In this document: positions 52,971 through 63,985 of the stretch, piece after piece
How positions within the stretch are numbered: position 1 is the stretch's first letter
Layout: every line of letters starts with the position of its first letter
Assembly (NCBI GenBank): GCA_037953745.1
Contig: JBAKBP010007951.1
Span: 31,263-95,262 of the forward strand
Source of the DNA: Lithodes maja
Taxonomy: Eukaryota; Arthropoda; Malacostraca; Decapoda; Lithodidae
DNA: 64,000 nt
Reading direction: 5' to 3'
Notes under the pieces: generated by a model
Told to the model about the DNA's origin: nothing
What the model saw: the letters and a program-made list of their open reading frames with translations, nothing else
Database searches by the model: none
Translations under genes and position numbers: made by a program

Positions 52971-53332
52971 GGGGAGACAGGCCGTTTTGCTGGACCCCCT
53001 TCTCCCTAATATTTAGCCCACTAGTTTTGAAATTTTAAGACGTTGGTTCCATTAGTTTGAGGATTTTATGACCTTTCACCCCATTTCTTTGTCAATATTA
53101 GAGGACCCCTCGTGTTTTTAGGTGTCGATTTTTTCCTGGCGAGCGATAGCGAGCCTGTAATTTTAGGAGGAACCGGCCTTTGGCCGGCACATTTATCTAC
53201 CGAAAAATGTACAAACCTATCTTGAGGGGGGTCTAGGGGGTGTTTTTCTAAGCTTGACGGAGGTCTAGGGATTAAACTAAAAAAATATATGAATAAATGA
53301 ATTAATAGACCAAACAAACAGCCACTGTGCTT
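52971..53332 (+). mobile_element. MITE, family F1
   Basis: TTAA at 52967-52970 and 53333-53336. Has both modules: GGCGAGCGATAGCGAGCC (53139) and CCGGCCTTTGGCCGG (53173). Right terminus decayed. Confidence 0.8.
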
Positions 53333-53531
53333 TTAAGATGTATTGAGAAGTACATAATGAACCAATCGTATGGAAAAGTATCTGATAAAATGCTTGCACC
53401 ATCATTACTTGGATAATTCGTTAGTTAAAATAGGACTTCAGAGGCTATCAACTCTATTGGATTATTTAGCCAGCACACTGTAAGTCAAGAATAGCGTCAG
53501 AACCCCAGTCCCTTCAATTGGATTATATTAA

Positions 53532-53739
53532 CCCTTTGAGTACCAGCGACGTGCATCAAATATATGCTTTAGCTATATTTAGACGATATTATGCAGTTTA
53601 GAAAGGATCTGTGGTAGTTAAGAGGGTTGATTGAGGTTGTTTGAAGCGTAATTATTGCTAGAGGTCCTTCGTAAACTGAATAAAATAGTCTAATAGTTGC
53701 CAGAATATGACGAAAAGGACGTCCCTGGTACTGCATGGG
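53532..53739. mobile_element. piggyBac-like MITE, family P2
   Basis: Left TTAACCCTTTGAGTACCAG; right reversed ATAACCCATGCAGTACCAG, so the right TTAA has mutated to TTAT. Confidence 0.75.
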
Positions 53740-53900
53740 TTATAATTATCTTGCAACGTCATAATGCGGACAAGCAAGGCATTGTAAATATATGTAATTA
53801 CCTTGCGACGGTATAATTTGGACAAACAAGACAATAATAATATATATAATTGTTTTGCAACGTCATAATGTGGAAAGGCAAGACAGTATTAACATATTAA

Positions 53901-54251
53901 GGGGAGGCAGTTGTTTTTTCTGGACCCCTTTCTACCTCATGTTTAGCCCCATTTGTTTTGAGATTATAAGACGTTCGGACCATTACTTTGGCAATTTTAA
54001 GACCTTTCGTGCTATTTAGGTGTTGATTATTTCCTGGCGAGCGATAGCGAGCCTGAAATGTCAAGAGTAATCGGCCTTCGGCTGGGAAAATTTTCTACCG
54101 AAATATGTACAAATTTATCTTGAAGGGGGGGGGGGGGGTCTAGGGGGTGTTTTTCTAAGCTTCATGGAGGTCTAGTGAGCAAACTAAGATATAAAGGAAT
54201 AAATTAATTGATAGACCATAAAAAAAAACACACGAAACAGTCCGTCTCCCC
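53901..54251 (+). mobile_element. MITE, family F1
   Basis: TTAA 53897-53900 left, TTAA 54252-54255 right; ends GGGGAGGCAG and GTCTCCCC. Its right TTAA is also the left TTAA of the next element. Confidence 0.85.
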
Positions 54252-54255
54252 TTAA

Positions 54256-54466
54256 CCCCTTCTGTGCCAGCGACGTTTTTATATTTATTTTCGTCTAGCT
54301 ATATTTAGACGGTTATGCGCAGTTTTAGAAAGCTCTGTGGTAGTATAAAGGGTTAAGTGAGATAGTTCGAAGCCTGTTAATTGCTAGAGATCCTTCCTAA
54401 CCTGAATACAATCGATTAGTAGTAGCCAGAATATTAATTAGCAAGACCTCGTCGGTACAGAAGGGC
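54256..54466. mobile_element. piggyBac-like MITE, family P2, between two F1 elements
   Basis: CCCCTTCTGTGCCAGCGACG at left, reversed right GCCCTTCTGTACCGACGAGG. TTAA at both sides (54252-54255, 54467-54470) is shared with F1 neighbours. Confidence 0.85.
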
Positions 54467-54470
54467 TTAA

Positions 54471-54834
54471 GGGGAGGCAGTTGGTTTTTCGATTCCTCCT
54501 CCTCCCTCATGCTTAGCCCTATTAGTTATGAGATTCAAACATTCGCCCCATTAGTTTGTCGATTTTCAGACCTTTTGCCCCATTTCTTTGCCAATAATAA
54601 GACCTTTCATGCCATTTAGGTGTCGATTTTTTTCCTGGAGAGCGATAGCGAGCCTGTATTTGAAGCGGAATCGGCCTTCGGCCGGGAAATGTTTCTACCG
54701 AAAAATTTACAAATTTATATCGTCTTGTGGGTGTTTTTTAAACTTGATCGAGGTTTAGAGAGCAAACTAAACCCCTTCCTTAAACCATTGAGCCAAACCA
54801 GTAAATTATGCTGCACAATACCGTCTGAGCTCCC
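54471..54834 (+). mobile_element. MITE, family F1
   Basis: GGGGAGGCAG at left, GAGCTCCC before TTAA 54835-54838 at right. Carries GGAGAGCGATAGCGAGCC and CGGCCTTCGGCCGGG. Confidence 0.85.
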
Positions 54835-54912
54835 TTAATGATAATCGGCATTCTAACAAAGTCTTAGTTCAAGGAGATGTTCTAGAATCTATATGAAACC
54901 AAATGGGGTGTA

Positions 54913-55123
54913 CAATCGCGCTAATAAGTCATGTCCCACCCGTCATTAAATTTGGCTTGCTCTGTACTGTATTAATGTCTGTCAGATGTTGAATAGGGTG
55001 GGTAAGTGTAGGAACATGTTTGTATATTTCACTCGATATAAAGAAATGGAGCTTAGATATTGCTGATACCAATTATTGATCATAATATACTTGGTACCGA
55101 GACATCACTTATTAGCGCGACTG
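54913..55123. mobile_element. TA-target MITE, TCGCGCTAATAAGT family
   Basis: TA at 54911-54912 and 55124-55125; ends CAATCGCGCTAATAAGTCAT and, reversed, CAGTCGCGCTAATAAGTGAT. Confidence 0.85.
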
Positions 55124-55125
55124 TA

Positions 55126-55393
55126 CACTCGGGTGCCATAGTCTCTAGCCCACTCATGAACAGTCGTGGACCCCCAATGTTTTTCTTTTTACAATTATAT
55201 CTATCTGGATTGATTTTTGGATAGAATTGCTTGGTTTTCAATATATAAATAGTATATATAGTTTTGTAGTTGATGTATAGAAAATTATATTCATAAATTC
55301 GTTTTCAGAGATATAAATACTTTCATAATTAGAAATAGGCGAAATCCACGAATATATATGAGTGGGCTAGATAGAGACTATGGCATCTGAGTG
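55126..55393. mobile_element. TA-target MITE, CACTCGGGTGCCATAG family
   Basis: TA at 55124-55125 (shared with the previous element) and 55394-55395. Inverted ends of about 35 bases: CACTCGGGTGCCATAGTCTC and, reversed, CACTCAGATGCCATAGTCTC. Confidence 0.85.
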
Positions 55394-55464
55394 TACAAGA
55401 CAGGGATCTGCCTTGTGTGGGCCGATCGGCTTTCTGCTGACTCCCATTTTCTTAACTTCTTATG

Positions 55465-55590
55465 TTCTTATGTCAGTTGCATAAAATAACCCCTTCCTTT
55501 TCTACACAAATCACTCTTATGTCAGTTGCACAAAATAAGCACTTTTCTACACAAATCACTCCTATGACAGTTGCACAAAATAACCTACCA
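55465..55590. repeat. Tandem repeat of about 45-55 bp, three units
   Basis: Units carry TTATGTCAGTTGCATAAAAT, then CTTTTCTACACAAATCACTC; the last lacks the tail. Confidence 0.8.
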
Positions 55591-55682
55591 CCCCCGGCCC
55601 AACAATACTAACGAGATCTAACGAACGGCCAGAACCACCACCAGGGTTGCCAAAAACAAGTCAGCTAAGTAGTGAATAACCG

Positions 55683-55870
55683 AAAATGGCTAGAATAATG
55701 CCACAATCTCTACAATATGGCTCGTAAATGGTTCAAATATACAGAACATCGCTAGAATAATACCACAATCTCTCCAAAATGGCTCAAATATAAAGAAAAT
55801 GGCTAGAATAATACCACAACCTCTACAATATCGCTCGTAAATGGCTCAAATATACAGAATATCGCTAGAA
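55683..55870. repeat. 62-bp tandem repeat, about three units
   Basis: Each unit has ATGGCTAGAATAATACCACA, ATCTCTACAATATGGCTC and AAATATACAGAA; the middle unit is shorter. Confidence 0.8.
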
Positions 55871-55994
55871 TTCATGTCGCTAGGTGTAAAAATGGCCTCT
55901 GAAGCGAAGTAAACACCTCTAGATCTAGCGGGAAAGTAGCCAAATTGGCCTCACTGACAGCACTGCCTCTGAAAACCCAGACACCACAGATTAT

Positions 55995-56329
55995 CAAGTG
56001 GGGTCACCTGCTTTCTTTTTTATCTTTCTCTCTTTTACTCTCATTCCCTGGCTTGTATCCATTCGGCCCAATTCAGCCAACTGTTTTAAGACGTTTATCT
56101 CCATCCAGGTGTCAATTTCTTCCTGGCGAGCGATAGCGAGCCAGCATTGTTTGGAGAAAATATGGCTTCGCCGGAGAATTTTTTTCTATATCGAAAAATG
56201 TACAATTTTAGCTTGCTGTCATAACACCTGAATGGGGGTAAACGTCTTAAAACAGTAGGCTGAATGGGGCCAAATGGTTACAAGCCAAAGAGAGAGGGAG
56301 AGAAAGAGAAAAAAGCGAGGTGGGCTCCC
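55995..56329. mobile_element. MITE, family F2
   Basis: Left GGGGTCACCTGCTTTC (no TTAA), right GAGGTGGGCTCCC then TTAA 56330-56333. Central GGCGAGCGATAGCGAGCC at 56125. Confidence 0.8.
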
Positions 56330-56333
56330 TTAA

Positions 56334-56410
56334 GGGGGATGGGTGTGTTTATTTGCATATTTATTAATTTGTAGTGTTTTCTTGGTGTCCTCTTTAGACT
56401 TCCATCAAGG
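56334..56410 (-). mobile_element. MITE family F1 fragment
   Basis: GGGGGATGGGTGTG after the shared TTAA, then F1 phrases in reverse (ATTTATTAATTTG, TAGACTTCCATCAAG), ending at TTAA 56411-56414. The interior modules are deleted. Confidence 0.65.
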
Positions 56411-56414
56411 TTAA

Positions 56415-57054
56415 CCCTTTGAGTACCAGCGACGTGGGTTATATTTTATTCTAGCTGTATTTAGACGATATTATGCAGCTTTGGAAGGATCTGTGGTTGT
56501 TTAACCCTTTCGCTGAGGGTGACGTTCTGGAATCTTTTGGCAAGATACAGCAATTTCCAGGCTTTAAAAGCCTGTAAAAAACGTAAAAATCGAGTGACAG
56601 TGGGTGGGAGCGTGAGGGCCCACCTCCGACCCTCAGAGCACCGAGTGGCTCACTGAGCTAGGCTGTGTCTCGCGCGTGTCTCTCTCTGTCTCTCTCATAA
56701 GTGCAGCCAAGCGAGCGGAGTGTTGCATAATAGCGGGGTTCCCGCGTTTCACTGGGATCACTGCGGTGAACCAGACCACGTATAGTCGTATACGGTCCGT
56801 TCTGGTGTAATTTTGAAGCTATTTTCGCCTAGTTTTCGGCAGAATACACTTCATTTAATGCAGATGCTTGATTTATCATTCAGGAGTGCCTGAATATGCC
56901 CTAAATAGCCCAAACAAGGCCGCAGCCAAAGGGTTAAAGGGTTGGTTGAGATATTTGGAAGCCATATTATTGTTAGAGGTCCTTCCTAAGCTGAATAAAA
57001 TCGTTTAATAGTTGCCAGAATAGGATGACAAGGACGTCCCTGGTACTGAATGGG
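56415..57054. mobile_element. piggyBac-like MITE, family P2, split by a second piggyBac-like MITE
   Basis: TTAA at 56411-56414 and 57055-57058. The outer parts (56415-56504 and 56938-57054) match 53532-53739. Confidence 0.85.
56505..56933. mobile_element. piggyBac-like MITE, 429 bp, inside the P2 element
   Basis: TTAA at 56501-56504 and 56934-56937; ends CCCTTTCGCTGAGG and, reversed, CCCTTTGGCTGCGG (12 of 14). The P2 copy at 53608-53630 shows one TTAA at this place. No ORF of note. Confidence 0.9.
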
Positions 57055-57061
57055 TTAAACC

Positions 57062-57345
57062 AAAACAAAACTAAAAAAAACTCAAAACCCACTGTAAGAC
57101 AAATTTATATATTTTTCGATATAAAAATGTGACGGCCGGGGGCTATTTACTAATATGTTACAGGCTCGCTATCGCTTGCCAGGAGATAAATCGACACCTA
57201 AATTGAACGAATGGATTTAGTATTGACAAAGAAATGGGGTGGAAGGTCATAAAATCGCCAAAATATTGGGACGAACTTCTTAAAATCTGAAAACTAAACA
57301 GAGGAAAAAGAGGCTCCAGAAAAACTAACCATTCCACCGTAACCC
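57062..57345 (-). mobile_element. MITE, family F1, with adjoining P2 fragment
   Basis: Reverse F1 phrases (CAGGCTCGCTATCGCTTGCC at 57161, CCAGAAAAACTAACC). At 57341-57415 follows TAACCCCTTCATTACCG, a truncated P2 element. Confidence 0.7.
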
Positions 57346-57469
57346 CTTCATTACCGATGCCGTCCTTTTAACTTAATCCTGGCGATTGTATTCAGTTGAA
57401 AAAGTGCAACTAACAGGCATGTACACTCGGATACCATAGTGTTTGGTGTTGGGAGTGAAATATATTAAT

Positions 57470-57737
57470 TAGCTTATTCCGTATAGACTGAAGCTCGCAA
57501 GTGACCAATTGACTACTTGTGAGTTTTGGTCTATAAGGAAGTTGGAGCTGTGGCCATCAATATTTAGCAGAATTATCAGCTAAAATACGGTCAAGATACA
57601 TATATAAATACATACAAACAAATTGATCATACTTTGTATCCATCAGACACCCACATTGTTATTGCAATTATCTTTTATAGCAATGTTCACGGCTCCAACC
57701 ATCTTATAGCCTGAAACTCGCAAGTGGTCAATTGGAA
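57470..57737. mobile_element. Foldback element with GCTCGCAAGTGACCAATTG arms
   Basis: Left arm (57473-57560) and right arm (57685-57737) are imperfect inverted repeats; the left arm also contains its own internal inverted repeat around CCAATTG. No copy elsewhere in the window. Confidence 0.55.
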
Positions 57738-57766
57738 TAACTGAACGGTTAGCTGACTCAGGTTAA

Positions 57767-58050
57767 GGAGAGATGCTTCACTTTTTGGGCGATAATGTTC
57801 ATATATTTAATTTGTGTTCAAGTGTCCTCCCTATACCTCCATCAAACCCCTAAAGTACAGGTTCGCTATCGCTCGCCAGGATAAACATCGACACCTAAAT
57901 GACACGAACATTTTTAATATTGACAAAGAAATGGGTCGATGGGTCTTAAAATAACCAAACTAATGGGCCGAACGCCTTAACATCTAAACAAACTAATGGG
58001 GCTAAACACGTGGAAGAAGGGGGGACCAGATAACACGAGCCATCTCCCCT
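57767..58050 (-). mobile_element. MITE, family F1
   Basis: TTAA 57763-57766, then GGAGAGATGCTTC; right CCATCTCCCC followed by TTAT. One module is intact (GGTTCGCTATCGCTCGCC). Confidence 0.75.
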
Positions 58051-58105
58051 TATCTTGGTGGTGGCTGATTTGTCCAAGATTCGCCATCTGAATCCTTGCC
58101 AGAGG

Positions 58106-59205
58106 AATAGAGATAACGGAATGTAGGACAGCACAAGAATATATTTCTATCTATCTATCTATATGCTCAGGCCCAATCCCCATTTTGGGGGTAGCCGACT
58201 CAAGACAGAGCAAGAACAGGGAAAACACAAAAACATCATAAAACAAAAAATAAACACAGATAAAAAACACAAACTCTCACACATCCAGGTCACCCAGGAG
58301 AAGACCCAGAGACCAGGGTTACCAAGGTCGCTCCAGCACTCCCCCGGCCCCTGACCACCCGGAGAGGTTCCGATCTCGGCAGGCAGACATGCAGCGGAGC
58401 CAAAGCCTCAAGCCCTCCCACCACACTTCCAGGCACACCCTTCATATTAATCGTCTCCCCGGGCCAGGCGCCTGATGGACTATTATCTAGTCCAACTATA
58501 TATTTAATATATATAATAGAGATAACGGAATGTAGGACAGCACAAGAATATATTTAATATATATAATAGAGATAACGGAATGTAGGACAGCACAAGAATA
58601 TATTTAATATATATAATAGAGATAACGGAATGTAGGACAGCACAAGAATATATTTAATATATATAATAGAGATAACGGAATGTAGGACAGCACAAGAATA
58701 TATTTAATATATATAATAGAGATAACGGAATGTAGGACAGCACAAGAATATATTTAATATATATAATAGAGATAACGGAATGTAGGACAGCACAAGAATA
58801 TATTTAATAAATATAATAGAGATAACGGAATGTAGGACAGCGCAAGAATATATTTAATATATATAATAGAGATAACGGAATGTAGGACAGCACAAGAATA
58901 TATTTAATATATATAATAGAGATAACGGAATGTAGGACAGCACAAGAATATATTTAATATATATAATAGAGATAACGGAATGTAGGACAGCCCAAGAATA
59001 TATTTAATATGTATAATAGAGATAACGGAATGTAGGACAGCACAAGAATATATTTAATATATATAATAGAGATAACGGAATGTAGGACAGCACAAGAATA
59101 TATTTAATATATATAATAGAGATAACGGAATGTAGGACAGCACAAGAATATATTTAATATATATAATAGAGATAACGGAATGTAGGACAGCACAAGAATA
59201 TATTT
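58106..59205. repeat. 50-bp minisatellite, about 15 units, interrupted by a LINE end
   Basis: Units read AATAGAGATAACGGAATGTA, GGACAGCACAAG, AATATATTTAATATAT. One unit lies at 58106-58146; 58147-58498 is a LINE A 3' end; about 14 units follow (first near 58507, last ending 59205). Units are almost identical. From 59206 to 59460 there is no gene. Confidence 0.92.
58147..58498 (-). mobile_element. LINE family A 3' end inside the minisatellite
   Basis: Minus strand runs from GGACTAGATAATAGTCC through CCCGGGGAGACG to GGCTACCCCCAAAATGGGG and GGGCCTGAGCATA, ending with a TAGA tail (58147-58160). ATATTT is repeated on both sides as a possible target duplication. Confidence 0.75.
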
Positions 59206-59459
59206 TCTCTGGGCTAAAATAGTATATTTTTTTCTTCTTGCCCTTTCAGTTTGATTGCGACTGTTAAGAATTGCTTTTGAATGATGTACCATAGATGTGG
59301 CTATAATTTAGTACTTCCTAAAATATTTGAAACAAACTCCATGTCAATGTCAATGTTATATATTACTTGCAGCTCAATACCCACTTGGGATTTAAGGACT
59401 TTATTTGCTACCTCCCGTCTCTCCTACTTCATCCCCCATATGAGTGCCTCACCATACCA

Positions 59460-59510
59460 TGTTGTATCTATATATCTATATATCTATCTATCTATCTATA
59501 TATTTTTTTT
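59460..59510. repeat. TCTA/TATATC repeat, tail of the LINE
   Basis: TATCTATCTATC-type repeats and a T run; on the minus strand this is the A-run plus TAGA tail of the following LINE. Confidence 0.85.
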
Positions 59511-59642
59511 TCTATGTGATTGAGGGAGGCAAAAGGCATAACTGCCTATAGCGAGTGCCTCCCCCATAGTTGAAAGAGTGACAGGGCCAAAATCAAGGGA
59601 CGTTCGAGCCAAAATGCCTGGACACACGGAGTTTGAAGCAAT

Positions 59643-61557
59643 TTAAGTCATAGGAAGAGGAAAGACTGATTCTGGGAGAGAGTTCCAGAGCTCAGATGTT
59701 GAGTAGAAGAAAGTTTGAGAGTAACGTTTCACTCTTGGGTTGGAGAGTTGCACAGAGTAGGGGTGGGATTGAGTTGCAAGACGGGTACCACGTGCCCTAT
59801 GTAAAGGAGGTGGTATGCACTGGGATAGCTCTGAGGAACACTGATTATTATAGTAGCGATAGAATAGCGAGAGATGCAACATTGCGGCGGAGAGAGAGAG
59901 ATTGCAGAGAGTTGGTGAGTGGACGGGAGTTAATGATACGAAAGGCCTTCCTTTCAACTTTGTCTAGGAGAGCGGTGTGAGAGGAACCTCCCCAGACATG
60001 TGAACAATACTCAATCCAAGGGCGCACTATGCCCCTGTACAGAGCAAGAAGCTGTGCAGGGGAAAAGAACCCCCTAAGGCGGTTGAGCACACCCAGCTTC
60101 TGGGAGGCTGCCTTAGCAAGACTGGTAATATGGTCCTTCCAAATGAGAGCAGAAGAAAAAGAGACACCAAGAATATTGAGAGAAGATGAAGGGTTGATTT
60201 TTGTATTGTTGAAGAATAAGGGATAGTCCGCTGGGAGATCCTGACGGGTAGATAGATGGAGAAATTGGGTTTTGGAAGCATTAAAGTTAACAAGGTTTTC
60301 TCTGCCCCAATTGGAAATAGTATTTAGATCAGAATTTAAGAGTTCTATGGCTTAATTACGTTTGTCGTTGAGGGATTGCTGGCTGGGGCGTTCTGAAAAA
60401 CTAATGGAGTAGTGTAAGGTTAAGTCGTCTGCGTATGAATGGATGGGAATTAAGGTACAGTTAAGGAGATCATTTATAAAAATTAGAAAGAGAATAGGAG
60501 ATAGGACAGAGCCCTGAGGAACACCAGAGTTTATAGGGTGAGGAAGTGAACAATGGCCGTCCACAACCGCAGCTATGGAACGGCCGGAAAGGAAATTAGA
60601 GACAAAGGCACAGATGGAGGGATAGAAACCGAAGGAGGGTAGTTTAGAAATTAAAGATTTATGCCAGACTCTATCGAAGGCTTTCGATATGTCTAGTGCA
60701 ATAGAAAAAGTCTCACCGAAGTCCCGAAAGGAGGATGACCAAGAGTTAGTAAGATATGAAAGAAGATCACCAGTAGAGCGACCCTTAAGGAAGCCATACT
60801 GGCGATCTGAGAGCAGATTATGAGAAGAGAAATGCTTAAGAAATTTGGAAGCAAGAATAGTTTCAAAAACTTTAGAAAGACAAGAGATAAGAGCAATTGG
60901 ACGATAGTTGGAGGGTTGAGAGCGGTCGCCCTTCTTTGGGACAGGTTGAATGTGAGCAAACTTCCAGCATGAAGGGAAGACGTTAGAGGATAGACAGAGA
61001 CGAAAGAGTTTGCCTAGGCAGGGAGTCAGCACGGAAGCACAGTTTTTGAGAACAACAGGAGGAACACCGTCCGGACCGCACGCCTTATTAGTGTTAAGCC
61101 CAGAGAGGGTAGAAAGTACATCTTTAGAAGAGATTAGGATATTAGGCATAAGTAAGAGAGAGGAGGGCGGAGAGGGAGGAATAGCACCGGAATCATCCAA
61201 GGTGGAGTTTCTAGCAAAAGTTTGAGCGAAGAGTTTAGCTTTGTCAGAGGAAGAAGTGATGGTTGTGCCATCAGAGTGGGAAAGGGGAGGTAAAGACGAG
61301 GAAGAGAAATTGTTGGAGAGGTTTTTGGCTAGATGCCAGAAAGCTTGGGAAGAGCTAGAGTTGGATAGTTCAGTGCATTTATTATTGACGAAAGAGTGTT
61401 TGGCAAGTCGAAGAACAGATTTGGCTTGATTCCGGGCAGAAACATAATTATGAAGAATGAGAGTCTTGAGTTTTAAGGCGTCGGTACCGTTTGAATGCTT
61501 CCTCCTTATTGCGGACAGCAGTAGAACAGGCGTGAGTAAACCAAGATTTTTTAGCAT
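59643..61557 (-). pseudogene. LINE reverse transcriptase
   Basis: Open for 401 codons from 61557 to 60352 on the minus strand. Motifs: NKACGPDGVPPVVLKN, CWKFAHIQPVPKKGDRSQPSNYRPIALIS (seen in two parts), DRQYGFLKGRSTGDLLSYL, ALDISKAFDRVWHKS, NSGVPQGSVLSPILF and the catalytic YADDLTLHYS (about 60425-60400). A frame change near 60355 and others downstream break the C-terminal region (NRLRGFFSPAQLLALYRG at about 60090, LLDKVERKAFRIINS about 59970). The RT core looks whole. The TTAA at 60784-60787 marks the position that a piggyBac-like element hit in the sister copy. Confidence 0.87.
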
Positions 61558-62552
61558 TAGTCTGAGAGAAAGAGAATGGAATGTATGCTTCCATGCCCGA
61601 TAGGATTACCTCGGTAATGTGTTCAGCACTCTCCGAGGGTCCTCGGCCATGGAAGCAGAAATCATTCCATGGGAAATCAAAGAAGTACTGCCGAAGAGCC
61701 TCCCAGTCGGCAGCGCCAAAGTGCCACAAGCGCCGCCGGCTAGGAGGATCGGGTGGCTGTACTGGAGAGATAGGACAGGTGACAGAGATAAGTTTATGGT
61801 CGGAGGAGCCCAAAGAGAGAAAGATCGACAGTATAAGAAGAAGGGTTAGAAGTTAGAAACAGGTCAAGAATGTTGGGCCGATCTCCGATGCGATCCGGGA
61901 TACGGGTGGGTTGCTGAACTAACTGCTCTAGGTCATTTAGGATAGAAAAGACGTAGGCTTGTTCACCAGGTGGATCAGTAGTGTGAGAGGAGATCCAATG
62001 GCGGTGGTGAACGTTGAAATCTCCTAAGATGGAGATTTCTGAGAAAGAGAAATGGATAGAATGTGTTCCACTGTAGAGTTTAGATAGTCAAAGAATTTAG
62101 GAAAGTTGGTAGAGTTAGGGGAAAGATAGACAGCACAGAAATATTTAGTAAGAGAATGACAGGAAAGTTTGAGCCATAAAGTTGAGAATTCAGAGGAGTC
62201 GAAATCGGGAACACGAGAGCAAGTGAGTTTGTTGTGCACATATGCACAACATCCGCCATTGGCTTTGAAACTAGGATAGAGAAAGTAGGAGGATACAGAG
62301 AAGGGTTGCTGGATGTTGCTACAGACACCTGGGTTTTGGTGAGGAAGAGAAGATCAGGTTTGTAGGAGGAGAGATGGTGCTCAACAGAGTGAAAGTTAGA
62401 GGAAAGTCCGCGAATGTTGCAGAAATTAATAGAAAGAGTAACAGGCCGAGGTCCAGGTAATTGTGTGGGGTCGTCAGGGGATGGTCGGTCGGGTGAGGGG
62501 GAATTTATGGTCCCCCCCCTGGGGACTCCGAGGCTGGGCTAAAATTCATCAT
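61448..62552 (-). pseudogene. LINE endonuclease domain, frame breaks
   Basis: A likely start codon lies at 62552. The frame breaks in a C run (62512-62519). It then reads FCNIRGLSSNFHSVEHHLSS (about 62425), AVYLSPNSTNFPKFFDYL (about 62130), SILGDFNVHHRHW (about 62035-62000) and PNILDLFLTSN (about 61880), closing with GSSDHKLISV (about 61810). Further frame changes occur near 62280 and 62040. It is an APE-type endonuclease that would nick DNA for target-primed reverse transcription. A frame from 61813 continues into the linker before RT. Confidence 0.8.
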
Positions 62553-62784
62553 TTTGTGTTTTTTTAATTTTGGTGTGGAGGAATGAAGTGTGGTGTGCAT
62601 GTTTAGTGTAGTGAAGTGGATAGGAGGAGGAGGTGTTTGTGGGAGCTAGCTGGATTGCTCTCAGTGTAAATGAGGCACAAAGAAAATCAGTAAGAGAGGC
62701 CAAGCAAATGAAACAGGAGTTCCAGCGACTCTTTATCACATGCCTATAACCTCACCTGGGTCTAGCCCTGATCGATTGGTGCCT

Positions 62785-62910
<126 letters not shown>

Positions 62911-63126
62911 AGATTAAAGAGTAATAAAGTGTGTGCCTCGTTTGCGTATCTCTACTCCCCGGACCCCTAGGAATAAGTATGAGATTCGACATGGGTACTT
63001 GAGGGGTCCCAGGGAAGGGCTTTAGTGAATATAATACGAATGAGAAATATATTACTTCATAACGGCCGAATTGTCCTGTGTCTCTTGGTGTGTAATTCCA
63101 GCCGAGTTTATTGGCATAATATTTGC

Positions 63127-63595
63127 TGCTCTCTCGGGATATAATCGTAATATTTGCTGCTCTCTCGGGATATAATCGTGATATTTGCTGCTCTCTCGGG
63201 ATATAATCGTAATATTTGCTGCTCTCTCGGGATATAATCGTGATATTTGCTGCTCTCTCGGGATATAATCGTAATATTTGCTGCTCTCTCGGGATATAAT
63301 CGTGATATTTGCTGCTCTCTCGGGTTATAATCGTAATATTTGCTGCTCTCTCGGGATATAATCGTGATATTTGCTGCTCTCTCGGATATAATCGTGATAT
63401 TTGCTGCTCTCTCGGGATATAATCGTGATATTTGCTGCTCTCCGGGATATAATCGTAATATTTGCTGCTCTCTCGGGATATAATCGTAATATTTGCTGCT
63501 CTCTCGGGATATAATCGTGATATTTGCTGCTCTCTCGGGATATAATCGTAATATTTGCTGCTCTCTCGGGATATAATCGTGATATAATCGGGACT
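63127..63595. repeat. 31-bp minisatellite, about 15 units, alternating variants
   Basis: Units: TTGCTGCTCTCTCGGGATA, then TAATCGTGATAT or TAATCGTAATAT. The two variants alternate over the first half, giving a 62-bp higher-order period. Small deletions occur near 63385 and 63441. It opens a long repetitive minus-strand frame that is not a gene. Confidence 0.92.
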
Positions 63596-63623
63596 ACTCT
63601 TTCATCCGCATGCTTATCTTTAA

Positions 63624-63985
63624 GCGGAGATGGGTCTAATTTCTGGTCCCCCTTTCTCCTCATGTTTAGACCCATTAGTTTCCCAATGTTAAACGTTCGG
63701 TCCATTAGTTGGCGATTATAAGACCTTGCATCCATTTCTGTGTCAATATTACGACTTTTCGTGTAATTTAGGTGTTGATTTTTGTCTGGCGAGCGATAGC
63801 GAGCCTGTAATTTAAGAGGAACTGGCGTTCGGCCTGGACATTTTGCTATCGACAATGTACAACATTATCTTGAAGGAGTGTCCTTGGCCGAGTTTTTGTA
63901 TAAGCTTGATGGAGGTCTATGGAGGAAAATAAAATATATATTAAAACGATAAATAAATGAGCAAATATATACGCCCATCCCCCCC
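63624..63985 (+). mobile_element. MITE, family F1
   Basis: TTAA at 63620-63623 and 63986-63989; ends GCGGAGATGGGTC and CCATCCCCCCC. Contains GGCGAGCGATAGCGAGCC at 63788. Confidence 0.8.

Larger units (their letters stand above)
59506..62600 (-). mobile_element. Jockey/I-group LINE, nearly complete ORF2
   Basis: Minus strand: 5' leader (about 62740-62553), endonuclease (about 62460-61780), RT (about 61450-60350), C-terminal region (60290-59645) and 3' UTR to 59515. ORF1 was not recognised. This is the reference copy for fragments at 11525, 12897, 23327 and 50180. Confidence 0.87.

Noticed and set aside
58106..59205. CRISPR-like array
   Set aside because: The 50-bp units are contiguous direct repeats with no unique spacers, in eukaryotic DNA. 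The same applies to 63127-63595.
63325..63855. 176-codon minus-strand ORF with repeated ISRESSKYHDY-like units
   Set aside because: Direct translation of the 31-bp minisatellite followed by an F1 MITE.
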